From assembly GCF_033239625.1 (NCBI RefSeq), contig NZ_BTCK01000037.1, forward strand, positions 1 through 64,000: a stretch of 64,000 nucleotides of DNA. Reading direction: 5' to 3'. Below are positions 8,693-16,633 of this stretch, piece by piece (position 1 is the stretch's first letter; each line of letters begins with the position of its first letter). Under the pieces are notes generated by a model that ran no database searches, was not told where the DNA came from, and saw nothing but the letters and a program-made list of their open reading frames with translations. Origin of the DNA: Paenibacillus_T sp033239625 (lineage in GTDB: Bacteria > Bacillota > Bacilli > Paenibacillales > Paenibacillaceae). Both the position numbers and the translations under genes were made by a program.

Positions 8693-9577
8693 ATGACTGC
8701 AGCAGCACAAAGTACGGCAGACGCGATTCAGCGTATAGACAGCCATACGGTTCTGTTCGGCGTCATCGGCGATCCGATCCGACATTCCAAGTCGCCGATT
8801 ATGATGAACCGAGCATTCCGCGAGACCGGTGTTAATGGCGTATATACAGCTTTTCATATTACAGCTGACAAGCTGGGCGATTTCATCGCGGGCGTTCGCG
8901 CAATGGGCATTCGCGGCGTTAACGTGACGATTCCGCATAAGCTTGATGTTATGCAGTATCTAGATCACATCGACGAGTCTGCGGCAGCGATTGGTGCGGT
9001 AAACACGATCGTGAATAACGATGGCGTGTTAACGGGCTATAATACGGATGGCATCGGATACGTGCGTTCGCTTAAGGAAGAGGCAGAAGCTCAGCTTGTC
9101 GGCAAGCACATTGTGGTGCTTGGCGCGGGCGGTGCAGCACGTGGAATCGTGTATGCCTTATCGAAGGAAGCGCCGGCATCCATCACGATTGCGAATCGGA
9201 CGGAACAGCGTGCAATCGAGCTCGCTGCATCGATGAACGGCGTGACATCGGTTGTTGGCGTCGGCAACGATCAACTGGAGCGCGCCTGCGCGAATGCTGA
9301 TATTATTATTAATACAACTTCGACCGGCATGTTCCCGCATGTGGACGAATCGCCGATCGATGCCGCTTGGCTGCGTCCGGGAGCGGTAGCGAGCGATATT
9401 ATTTATAATCCGATGAAGACGAAGTTTCTCATGGATGCAGAACGTGCAGGCTGCCGGATTCACGGCGGACTGGGTATGTTTATTTATCAAGGCGCGTATG
9501 CATTCGAATATTGGACAGGGCAGCCGGCCCCCGCGGCAGCGATGCGCGAGACGGTGCTGGAAGCACTGCAGCAGTAG
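8693..9577 (+). CDS. aroE: Shikimate dehydrogenase
   Basis: Catalyses NADPH-dependent reduction of 3-dehydroshikimate to shikimate in aromatic amino acid synthesis. The 294-residue protein shows the substrate-binding HSKSPIMMN, the catalytic Lys in NVTIPHKLD, the Asp of NTDGIGY, a dinucleotide fold at VVLGAGGAARG, and the NADP-contacting NRT. ATG 8693 is preferred over the in-frame GTG at 8684 because the GGGAG site at 8678-8682 is well spaced for it. There is an N-terminal extension of about 15 residues before the conserved LFGVIGDP. It is in its conserved place between yqeH and yhbY. Confidence 0.95.
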   Translation: MTAAAQSTADAIQRIDSHTVLFGVIGDPIRHSKSPIMMNRAFRETGVNGVYTAFHITADKLGDFIAGVRAMGIRGVNVTIPHKLDVMQYLDHIDESAAAIGAVNTIVNNDGVLTGYNTDGIGYVRSLKEEAEAQLVGKHIVVLGAGGAARGIVYALSKEAPASITIANRTEQRAIELAASMNGVTSVVGVGNDQLERACANADIIINTTSTGMFPHVDESPIDAAWLRPGAVASDIIYNPMKTKFLMDAERAGCRIHGGLGMFIYQGAYAFEYWTGQPAPAAAMRETVLEALQQ

Positions 9578-9623
9578 AACGACTAATGGCAAGAGTAACG
9601 GTAAGAGGAAAGAGGGACAACAC

Positions 9624-9917
9624 ATGTTGACAGGCAAACAGAAACGATATTTGCGCTCGATGGCGCATCATTTGACTCCGATTTTTCAAATCGGCAAGGG
9701 CGGCATGAACGATCAACTCGTTCGCCATATCGAAGAAGCGATCGAAGTTCGTGAGCTTATTAAGGTAAACGTGCTGAACAATAGCTCGGAGGACCCTCGC
9801 GAGGTTGGCGCAGAGTTGGCTGCAGGCGCAGGCTGCGAATTGGTTCAAGTAATCGGCAAAACGATTGTTCTCTACAAAGAGTCGCGCGATCACAAGACGA
9901 TCGAGCTCCCTCGTTAA
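9624..9917 (+). CDS. yhbY: YhbY/YqeI family ribosome assembly RNA-binding protein (CRM domain)
   Basis: A 97-residue single CRM-domain protein thought to bind pre-50S or 30S ribosomal particles. Signature features are LTGKQKRYLRSMAH at the N terminus and the FQIGKGG loop (GxxG-type RNA-binding motif). The frame is open upstream to 9435, but that part overlaps aroE. The ATG at 9624, behind AGGAAAGAGGG, gives exactly the family's N terminus. It lies 46 bp after aroE and 3 bp before nadD. Confidence 0.93.
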   Translation: MLTGKQKRYLRSMAHHLTPIFQIGKGGMNDQLVRHIEEAIEVRELIKVNVLNNSSEDPREVGAELAAGAGCELVQVIGKTIVLYKESRDHKTIELPR

Positions 9918-9920
9918 TCG

Positions 9921-10523
9921 ATGAAGCTAATCGGCATCATGGGTGGTACATTCGATCCGATTCATATCGGTCACCTGTTGGCGGCAGAGACGGCAATTGA
10001 TGTGTGCCAGCTGGACGAGGTATGGTTTATTCCGACGAATGTGCCGCCGCTGAAGGAAGGCGCACAGGGCGTAGACGCGGAGAAGCGTCTGCGCCTCGTT
10101 CGGTTAGCGATAGCAAGCGAACCGCGATTCAAGGCGCATACGATTGAATTGGAACGCGGCGGCGTCAGCTACTCCTACGATACGATCACGGAGCTGATGG
10201 AACGAGAGCCGGACTGTACATTCGCGTATATAATCGGATCGGACCGCATTCATGATTTGCCGAAGTGGCACCGCATCGATGAATTGGCAGCGCTAGTTCG
10301 GTTCATTGGAGTCGAACGCCCCGGCGAACCGATCGACTTGGAACGGCTGCCTGAGCAGCTTCGGTGCCGTGTTACGGTCATCGAGATGCCGCCGATGGGC
10401 ATCTCTTCCACTGATATCAGGCGCCGGCGTAAGGACGGCCGATCGATTCGTTATATGGTGACGGAGCCGGTCTATTCGGAAATTACGAAGGAGGGGCTGT
10501 ATGGACCGCGAAGCGATGATTGA
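9921..10523 (+). CDS. nadD: Nicotinate-nucleotide adenylyltransferase
   Basis: Adenylates nicotinate mononucleotide to deamido-NAD in NAD synthesis. The 200-residue protein has the nucleotidyltransferase motif GGTFDPIHIGHLLAAE near the N terminus with the HxGH-type histidines, the middle segment IIGSDRIHDLPKWH, and the C-terminal ISSTDIRRR motif. ATG 9921 follows the yhbY stop by 3 nt, with no strong ribosome binding site, suggesting translational coupling. It overlaps yqeK by 23 nt. Confidence 0.96.
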   Translation: MKLIGIMGGTFDPIHIGHLLAAETAIDVCQLDEVWFIPTNVPPLKEGAQGVDAEKRLRLVRLAIASEPRFKAHTIELERGGVSYSYDTITELMEREPDCTFAYIIGSDRIHDLPKWHRIDELAALVRFIGVERPGEPIDLERLPEQLRCRVTVIEMPPMGISSTDIRRRRKDGRSIRYMVTEPVYSEITKEGLYGPRSDD

Positions 10524-11073
10524 ATCCGTTAAGGCCGAGATGCCTGAGCGTCGCTGGCTGCATGTCCAGGGCGTGATGGCGACGTCGGTTGAACTGGCGA
10601 AGCGGTTCGGGGTTGATCCTGACCGTGCCGAGCTTGCAGCCATTCTGCACGACGTCGCCAAGTATTGGCCGACTGCGCGGATGGAGAACATTATACGTGA
10701 AGAGAAGCTCCCTGAAGAGTTGCTCGACTACGACAAAGAGTTGTGGCATGCCCCTGTCGGCGCGTTCATCGCGGAGCGGGATTACGGTGTAACCGATCCC
10801 GAGGTGCTGGATGCCATTCGTTATCATACATCGGGCCGGGTTGGAATGACGCTGCTGGAGAAGATCGTCTGCCTGGCCGATTATATGGAACCAAGCCGCG
10901 ATTTTCCTGGCGTGAATAAAATTCGAAGTGAAGCCGAGCATAGTGTGGAGAAGGCGTTGCTCACTGGATTCGATGGTACGATAACTTTTCTTATCGAGAA
11001 GGGTAAACGAATCTTCCCGCTGACCGTGCTGGCGCGTAATGATATGGTAAGACAAGTATTGGAGGCTGAATGA
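10501..11073 (+). CDS. yqeK: YqeK, HD-domain diadenosine tetraphosphate (Ap4A) hydrolase
   Basis: An HD-superfamily metal-dependent hydrolase; characterised bacterial YqeK proteins split Ap4A symmetrically. The metal-binding pattern is visible as RWLHVQGVM (His), AAILHDVAKYWP (HD), WHAPVGAF and YHTSGR (His), and LADYMEPSRDFPG (Asp). Length is 190 residues, normal for the family. The ATG at 10501 is preceded by GAAGGAGGGG inside the end of nadD, so it is translated from overlapping mRNA. rsfS begins directly after its stop codon. Confidence 0.95.
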   Translation: MDREAMIESVKAEMPERRWLHVQGVMATSVELAKRFGVDPDRAELAAILHDVAKYWPTARMENIIREEKLPEELLDYDKELWHAPVGAFIAERDYGVTDPEVLDAIRYHTSGRVGMTLLEKIVCLADYMEPSRDFPGVNKIRSEAEHSVEKALLTGFDGTITFLIEKGKRIFPLTVLARNDMVRQVLEAE

Positions 11074-11421
11074 ATGACAGTAAATGCTGATCGATTGCTA
11101 GAAGTAACCGTTGCTGCCGCGGAAGAGAAAAAGGCGACGCGCATCGTTGCTCTTAATTTGAAGGAAATTTCGCTCGTAGCCGACTATTTCGTCATCTGCT
11201 CCGGTAACTCGGATGTTCAGGTTCAGGCGATTGCTAACGAAATTCGCAAACAGGCTGAGATGATTGGCGTGCGCGTGCGCGGCATCGAAGGCATGGACTC
11301 GGCTCGCTGGGTATTGATTGACCTTGGCGATGTTGTTGTCCACGTCTTTCATCGCGACGAGCGCGACTACTACAATCTCGAGCGTCTCTGGTCCGATGCG
11401 AAAGTTGTGGAGTTCGCATGA
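11074..11421 (+). CDS. rsfS: Ribosomal silencing factor RsfS
   Basis: Binds ribosomal protein uL14 on the 50S subunit and blocks subunit joining when nutrients run low. The 115-residue protein has the family's core: ADYFVICSGNSDVQVQAIA near the middle and the C-terminal WVLIDLGDVVVHVFH...RDYYNLERLW. GGAGG lies upstream within the end of yqeK and the ATG directly follows that gene's stop. It overlaps cvfB by 4 nt. Confidence 0.96.
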   Translation: MTVNADRLLEVTVAAAEEKKATRIVALNLKEISLVADYFVICSGNSDVQVQAIANEIRKQAEMIGVRVRGIEGMDSARWVLIDLGDVVVHVFHRDERDYYNLERLWSDAKVVEFA

Positions 11422-12338
11422 TCGCCGGTACGATTGTTCGACTGCGGGTGGCACGTGAAGTGTCGCCCTACGGCTTCTTCGTAACGGATGGGACGCAGGA
11501 TGTGCTGCTCCATTACAGTGAGATCGTTGGTCAGAAAATAAAGCCGGGCGATGACGTTGAAGTGTTCATCTATTATGATACGGATGACCGTATTTCGGCG
11601 ACGATGCGCAAGCCGCTCATTACATTGGGCGAAATGGCAAGACTTCGCGTAGCGGATATTCATCCGCGGCTCGGCTGCTTCCTCGAGATCGGCCTTGGCC
11701 GTCAGCTGCTGCTGCCGCTCTCGGAGCTTCCAGAGAATAAGGACTTCCGTCCGATCATTGGCGACGAAGTATTCGTTGTGCTGCACAACGATAAGCAGGG
11801 CCGGCTCATTGCTAAGCTTGCAGGCGAAGATGACTTCATGACCAAAGTGTTCCGTGCGCCATCGGACTGGCGTAACCGCTGGATCGAAGGCTGGGTCACG
11901 AAGACGCTGCAGATGGGCTCGTTCGTCCTGTTGGACGGCGGCGTGCTGGGATTCGGCGCATTCGGCATGATTCCGGCTTCCGAGCGCAACCGGACGCTCC
12001 GACTAGGTGAACGCGTGAAGGCTCGCGTGACGTTCGTTCGTGAGGATGGACGCGTCAATCTGTCGCTCGTTGAACGGAAGGAAGTCGGAATGCTGGAGGA
12101 TGCGGACCGAGTGCTTGCCTTCCTGAAGGAACGCCCGAACGGCGCAATGCCTTATTCGGACGAGACGCCGGCAGATCTGGTGAAGCAGCGGTTCGGCATT
12201 AGCAAATCCGCATTCAAGCGTGCATTGGGCAAGCTGATGCGCGAAGGTTTGGTCGAGCAGGAAGGCAACTGGACGAAGCTCATTGCGAAGCCTTCCGCAG
12301 ACAGCGCAGCCGATGAGGCGAAAGGACCGGCGCAATGA
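11418..12338 (+). CDS. cvfB: CvfB/YitL family S1 RNA-binding protein
   Basis: A cytoplasmic protein of 306 residues with tandem S1-like OB-fold domains (N-terminal VARLRVAREVSPYGFFVTD-like region from about residue 5, further copies around 75-140 and 150-215) and a C-terminal winged-helix domain (FGISKSAFKRALGKLMREG). In Staphylococcus aureus CvfB affects virulence-factor expression; B. subtilis YitL is an orthologue. In B. subtilis it is not in this block, so its position between rsfS and yqeM is a difference. The ATG overlaps the rsfS stop as ATGA, and the stop overlaps the next start. Confidence 0.88.
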   Translation: MIAGTIVRLRVAREVSPYGFFVTDGTQDVLLHYSEIVGQKIKPGDDVEVFIYYDTDDRISATMRKPLITLGEMARLRVADIHPRLGCFLEIGLGRQLLLPLSELPENKDFRPIIGDEVFVVLHNDKQGRLIAKLAGEDDFMTKVFRAPSDWRNRWIEGWVTKTLQMGSFVLLDGGVLGFGAFGMIPASERNRTLRLGERVKARVTFVREDGRVNLSLVERKEVGMLEDADRVLAFLKERPNGAMPYSDETPADLVKQRFGISKSAFKRALGKLMREGLVEQEGNWTKLIAKPSADSAADEAKGPAQ

Positions 12339-13128
12339 TGGCGTCTTACCGACAGTTTGCTGCCGTCTACGATCGGCTTATGGAGAATATGCCATATGCA
12401 GACTGGCTTCGCTTCGCGAGAACGATCTGGTCACTGGACGTGGAAATGCCGCGTTCGGTCGTCGATCTCGGCTGTGGAACGGGCAATTTATCGATTCCGC
12501 TAGCCAAGTCGGGCTTTCACGTCTATGCGATCGATCTGTCGGCGGATATGCTGACGATTGGCCGCGGCAAATGGGATGAAGCGCCGCAGCGCGCTGGAGG
12601 CCTTGGCAGCGGTTCGATCCGCTGGCTGCAGCAGGATATGCGGGAGTGGGAGCTGCCGGAGCAGGTGGACACGGTTATCTCGTTCTGCGATTGTTTGAAC
12701 TATTTAACCGAGGAAGAAGACGTGGAGGCGGCATTCCGCGCGACGTTCCAAGGACTGCGCTCTGGCGGTGTATTCTTATTCGATGTGCTTCCGCCGTCAC
12801 AGCTGCAGCGTTATGCCGAGCAGCAGCCTTTCACGCTTGATGAGCGGGATGTGGCGTACATATGGACATGCGAGCTCGATCCAACGCTGGACGAGATCGA
12901 GCATTCGCTTACGATCTTCGCACGCGACGCGCAGGACCCGTCCGGTCGGTTCGTTCGCATCGAAGAACACATGTAGAGCGGGCGTACGATACGAACTGGC
13001 TCGTATCTTCGCTGCTGCGCGTTGGATTCGCGCGAGTGGAGCGTTATGCGGACTTCAGCACCAAGCCGCTATCAGGTGAGGCTCCTAAGGAAGCAGAACG
13101 TCTATTCTTCGCGGCTTATAAGAAGTAA
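12335..13128 (+). pseudogene. yqeM: YqeM-like class I SAM methyltransferase, frameshifted near its 3' end
   Basis: The first frame (from ATG 12335, overlapping the cvfB stop) encodes 213 residues with the SAM motif VVDLGCGTGNLSIPLA and the acidic motif AIDLSADML, then stops at TAG 12974-12976 right after RFVRIEEHM. The expected C terminus continues in another frame from about 12970 to the stop at 13126-13128: HVERAYDTNWLVSS...RLFFAAYKK. Joining the frames needs one added base close to 12968-12974 and gives about 264 residues, the usual family size. Either a single-base deletion disrupts the gene, or the base is missing from the sequence. The truncated form keeps the whole SAM-binding fold and might still fold. 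The gene's order after rsfS matches B. subtilis. Confidence 0.8.
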
Positions 13129-13136
13129 CGGACTTA

Positions 13137-13192
13137 TATTTTTCACCGCAAATAAAACGCGCTGCGCCGTATATGGCTCAGCGCGTTTTATA
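13137..13192 (+). terminator. Terminator-like hairpin after yqeM (repeat element copy C)
   Basis: AAAACGCGCTGCGCC pairs with GGCTCAGCGCGTTTT around GTATAT, within 13154-13187. Its left flank (CTTATATTT, then CGCAAATAAAACGC) resembles elements near 28943 and 30997, so it belongs to a small dispersed family. Confidence 0.75.
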
Positions 13193-13198
13193 GCAAAA

Positions 13199-13263
13199 AG
13201 CCCCAGCATCCCTGAGTCGTCGATCTTCCGAACGGAAGAGACGCTTCAATGATGCCGGGGCTT
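13199..13263 (-). terminator. Terminator of the minus-strand cysteine-rich gene
   Basis: On the minus strand AAGCCCCGGCAT and ATGCTGGGGCTT form the outer stem, enclosing a second stem-loop built around CTTCCGTTCGGAAG. A T run follows on that strand (complement of 13194-13203). It lies 22 bp past the stop of the 13285-13575 gene. Confidence 0.75.
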
Positions 13264-13284
13264 GTCGCATTCGTTACTTCATTC

Positions 13285-13575
13285 TTATCCAATAAATTTG
13301 AGGCGGTCTGCGTAGCTGTCAATCTTCGCCTTGAACTGCTCTTCGAGTCTAGGCAGATGACGTTTCATACAGCTGCAGTAGTAATCTTTGCGGCATACAG
13401 GGCACGGAATGTTCAATAAGCGAGCGACGTCGACCAACTGCCATTCCGGATCCTTCTTCAGGAAGAAGCGGGTGCGCGATTTGTCATCGAGCGTTACGAT
13501 GAGCTGGTAGATCTTTTCTTTGTTGTTGTAATCCCCGGAGTCCGCAATGTCGATAATAACCGGATTGAATGACAT
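13285..13575 (-). CDS. Conserved hypothetical protein with CxxC and CxC motifs
   Basis: A 96-residue soluble protein that I do not recognise by name. The N-terminal half looks like a beta-rich domain (FNPVIIDIADSGDYNNKEK, then a DDKSRTRFFLKKDPEW segment). The C-terminal half has CPVCRKDYYCSCMKRH, four cysteines that could bind zinc or iron-sulphur. ATG at 13575 is preferred: the in-frame GTG at 13587 lies inside the AGGTGG ribosome binding site. It stands alone on the minus strand between yqeM and leuS, with its own terminator at 13199-13263. Confidence 0.75.
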   Translation of the reverse strand: MSFNPVIIDIADSGDYNNKEKIYQLIVTLDDKSRTRFFLKKDPEWQLVDVARLLNIPCPVCRKDYYCSCMKRHLPRLEEQFKAKIDSYADRLKFIG

Positions 13576-13778
13576 TTCACATACCACCTGTCTATATAAG
13601 GTCTACACGATAGAATAGCTTGATATTATAGCTGCTGTCAATCATTCAGCTGATTTTTTTGTGGGATAATCGGCTTCACATGATGAACGGTCATACGTAA
13701 CAGTTTGCCGCAAATGGGTCTTTTTTATTCATGCGGCACCTATAAGTGCGGAAGTGCGACGGTGTATCATTGCATTGG

Positions 13779-13807
13779 TTGACATCATCTGCGGCTTCTC
13801 CTATAAT
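13779..13807 (+). promoter_or_regulatory. Sigma-A promoter of leuS
   Basis: A perfect consensus TTGACA (13779-13784) and TATAAT (13802-13807) with a 17-bp spacer. It lies just upstream of the T-box leader, so transcription would begin near 13814 and pass through the T-box before leuS. Confidence 0.9.
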
Positions 13808-13814
13808 CTTTTTA

Positions 13815-14080
13815 TATATGTAAGGCCTTGATGAGGAGCAGTATTCGCAGTCGTACGCTGCAGAGAGCCGGCGGTAGGTGCAAGCCGGTGCGAACGTGTG
13901 AAGAATCTCGCCTCGGAGCCGCACGATGGAGCAGGGCTTCCTGTTACATAGTGACGAATCGCCCGCGTTATGGGCATTGAGTGAGCGATTGGACGAAGCA
14001 CGTCCGCGCTAACTAGGGTGGTACCACGGGAATAACAACCTCTCGTCCCTAGCGTTATACGCTGGGGCGAGAGGTTTTTT
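13815..14080 (+). promoter_or_regulatory. T-box leader controlling leuS (leucine T-box)
   Basis: The leader contains AGAGAG (13862-13867), a Stem I apical region (GGCGGTAGGTGCAAGCCGG), a likely specifier loop with CTC at 13907-13909, the T-box AGGGTGGTACCACGGG (14015-14030), and a terminator hairpin CCTCTCGTCCC / GGGGCGAGAGG with a T run ending near 14080. Uncharged tRNA-Leu should stabilise the antiterminator and allow leuS transcription. The specifier assignment is by position and is less certain than the rest. Confidence 0.92.
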
Positions 14081-14117
14081 GTGCATGCATGATAGTTTCG
14101 AAGGGAGAAGTTTCGTT

Positions 14118-16559
14118 ATGAGTCAAGACAATCAGAATCAGCAGGGCTATAACCCGCTTGTCATTGAGCCGAAGTGGCAGCGTTATTGGGATGCGAACAA
14201 GACGTTTGCTACTCAAGAAGAACCGAATAAACCGAAGTTTTATGCGCTGGATATGTTCCCTTATCCTTCAGGCGCCGGCCTCCACGTCGGTCACCCGGAA
14301 GGTTACACGGCAACGGATATCGTTTCCCGTTACAAACGGATGCGCGGTTATAACGTGCTTCATCCAATGGGCTGGGATGCGTTCGGCCTTCCTGCGGAGC
14401 AGCACGCACTCGATACGGGCGAGCATCCTCGTGAAATTACGGTCAAGAATATCAACAACTTCCGCCGTCAGATCAAATCCCTTGGTTTCTCGTACGATTG
14501 GGATCGCGAATTCAGCACGACGGATCCGGACTATTACAAATGGACGCAGTGGATTTTCATCCAACTGTACAATAAAGGACTTGCATATGTAGCCGAAGTG
14601 CCAGTCAACTGGTGCGAAGCGCTCGGAACCGTTCTTGCGAACGAAGAAGTTATAGACGGCAAGAGCGAGCGCGGCGGCCATCCGGTCGTCCGCAAGCCGA
14701 TGCGTCAGTGGGTACTGAAAATTACGGAATACGCTGAACGTCTGCTCGAGGATCTCGAAGAGCTGGATTGGACGGAAAGCATTAAAGAAATGCAGCGCAA
14801 CTGGATCGGCAAGTCGACAGGTGCGGAAGTAACGTTCGCGATTGACGGCAGCAGCGAGTCGCTGGTCGTATTCACGACGCGTCCTGACACGTTGTTCGGC
14901 GCAACGTACTGCGTACTGGCGCCAGAGCATGAGCTCGTCGCACAGATTACGACGGCTGAGCAGAAGGCGGCTGTAGAGGCTTACCAAGAGGTAGCTGCAC
15001 GTAAGAGCGATCTCGAGCGTACGGACCTTGCGAAGGAGAAAACAGGCGTATTCACGGGCGCTTATGCGGTTAACCCCGTAAATGGCGAGAAGCTGCCAAT
15101 CTGGATCGCTGATTACGTATTGGCTGGCTACGGCACTGGCGCAATTATGGCTGTACCAGGCCACGATACGCGCGACTGGGAATTCGCGAAGCAGTTCAAC
15201 CTGAATATCCTCGAGGTTATCCAAGGCGGAGACGTGCAAGCGGAAGCTTATACGGGCGAAGGCGAGCATGTGAACTCGGGCTTCTTGAACGGATTGGGCA
15301 ATGAAGAAGCAATCGCGAAGATGATCGCTCATCTGGAGCAAGAGGGTAAAGGTAAAGGCAAAACGACATACCGCCTGAGAGACTGGCTGTTCAGCCGTCA
15401 GCGCTACTGGGGCGAGCCAATCCCGATTCTGCATCTCGAAGACGGCACGATGAAGCCGGTTCCGGAATCGGAGCTGCCGCTGCTGCTGCCTGATGTCGAT
15501 GCGATCAAGCCGTCGGGTACGGGCGAATCTCCACTGGCGAACGTAACGGAGTGGGTCGAGACGATCGATCCAGAGACGGGCATGAAAGCTCGCCGCGAGA
15601 CGAACACGATGCCGCAATGGGCGGGCAGCTGCTGGTATTATCTGCGCTTCATCGATCCGCACAACAGCGAGGAGATTTGCTCGAAGGAGAAGCAGCGCGA
15701 ATGGCTGCCGGTCGACCTGTACATCGGCGGTGCTGAGCACGCTGTACTTCACTTGCTGTATGCGCGCTTCTGGCACAAGGTGCTGTATGATATCGGCGTA
15801 GTCGATACGAAGGAGCCGTTCTACAAGCTGGTCAACCAGGGCATGATTCTCGGCACGAACAACGAGAAAATGTCCAAGTCGCGCGGCAATGTCATTAATC
15901 CGGACGTTATCGTCAACGAATTCGGCGGCGACACGCTGCGCATGTACGAAATGTTCATGGGACCGCTGGAAGCGACGAAGCCGTGGAACACAAGCGGCGT
16001 AGAAGGCATGTACCGCTTCTTGAGCCGCGTATGGCGATTGTTCGTCAGCGAGGATGGCACATTGAGCGCCAAAGTAACGGATGGGGACGGAACCGATGCG
16101 TTCAAACGGACGTGGCACCGTACGATCAAGAAGGTGACGGAGGACTTCGAAGCGCTGCGCTTCAACACGGCGATCAGCCAGCTGATGATCTTCGTCAACG
16201 ATGCTTACAAAGCAGAATCGCTGCCGCGTCAAGCGATGGAGCATTTTGCACAAATGCTGTCTCCGCTGGCACCGCACATCGCAGAAGAGCTGTGGGAGAA
16301 GCTGGGTCACTCGGAGTCCATCACATATGTGGCATGGCCAGCTTACGAGGAAGCTTGGACCGTCGACCAAGAGGTCGAAATCGTCGTCCAAGTGAACGGC
16401 AAAATCGCAGAGCGTCTCAGCATTGCGGCTGATACGGACGTAGAGGAAATGGAACGTCTGGCGAAGGAACTCGACAAAGTGAAGCAAGCGATTGAAGGCA
16501 AGACGATTCGCAAAGTGATTGCCGTTAAAGGCAAGCTCGTAAACATCGTAGCCAACTAA
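14118..16559 (+). CDS. leuS: Leucyl-tRNA synthetase
   Basis: Charges tRNA-Leu with leucine. The 813-residue class Ia synthetase shows the HIGH-equivalent in SGAGLHVGHPEGY (about residue 50), the editing (CP1) domain with TTRPDTLFGATYC and the conserved GTGAIMAVPGHDTRDW, the tryptophan-rich core segment MPQWAGSCWYYLR, and the KMSKS motif in NNEKMSKSRGNVINPD. The frame opens at 14079 inside the leader terminator; ATG 14118 with AAGGGAGAAG at 14101-14110 is the true start. It is regulated by the T-box upstream. It ends 54 bp from the 3' end of comER, which runs the other way. Confidence 0.98.
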   Translation: MSQDNQNQQGYNPLVIEPKWQRYWDANKTFATQEEPNKPKFYALDMFPYPSGAGLHVGHPEGYTATDIVSRYKRMRGYNVLHPMGWDAFGLPAEQHALDTGEHPREITVKNINNFRRQIKSLGFSYDWDREFSTTDPDYYKWTQWIFIQLYNKGLAYVAEVPVNWCEALGTVLANEEVIDGKSERGGHPVVRKPMRQWVLKITEYAERLLEDLEELDWTESIKEMQRNWIGKSTGAEVTFAIDGSSESLVVFTTRPDTLFGATYCVLAPEHELVAQITTAEQKAAVEAYQEVAARKSDLERTDLAKEKTGVFTGAYAVNPVNGEKLPIWIADYVLAGYGTGAIMAVPGHDTRDWEFAKQFNLNILEVIQGGDVQAEAYTGEGEHVNSGFLNGLGNEEAIAKMIAHLEQEGKGKGKTTYRLRDWLFSRQRYWGEPIPILHLEDGTMKPVPESELPLLLPDVDAIKPSGTGESPLANVTEWVETIDPETGMKARRETNTMPQWAGSCWYYLRFIDPHNSEEICSKEKQREWLPVDLYIGGAEHAVLHLLYARFWHKVLYDIGVVDTKEPFYKLVNQGMILGTNNEKMSKSRGNVINPDVIVNEFGGDTLRMYEMFMGPLEATKPWNTSGVEGMYRFLSRVWRLFVSEDGTLSAKVTDGDGTDAFKRTWHRTIKKVTEDFEALRFNTAISQLMIFVNDAYKAESLPRQAMEHFAQMLSPLAPHIAEELWEKLGHSESITYVAWPAYEEAWTVDQEVEIVVQVNGKIAERLSIAADTDVEEMERLAKELDKVKQAIEGKTIRKVIAVKGKLVNIVAN

Positions 16560-16574
16560 TTGAAATCCGCTCTT

Positions 16575-16633
16575 GAAGAGGTGAGCGGCCGGTCACGCTA
16601 AAGCATAGCGTGTTACTGGCCGTTCACCTCTTC
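16575..16633. terminator. Long hairpin between leuS and comER, includes the comER stop codon
   Basis: GAAGAGGTGA-CGGCC-GT-CACGC at 16575-16598 pairs with 16608-16633 across a 9-nt loop, with two G-U-type mismatches and a 2-nt bulge. The right arm includes the last codons and stop of comER. Neither side has a strong T tract, so it may be a weak bidirectional terminator or an RNA-stabilising 3' structure. Confidence 0.55.

Noticed and set aside
13815..14080. tRNA gene or other riboswitch before leuS
   Set aside because: The conserved T-box sequence and the terminator fit a T-box leader. No cloverleaf can be formed.
14268..16487. A 739-codon open frame on the minus strand opposite leuS
   Set aside because: A shadow of leuS codon use. 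No ribosome binding site of note and no recognisable domain; leuS itself has every expected motif.
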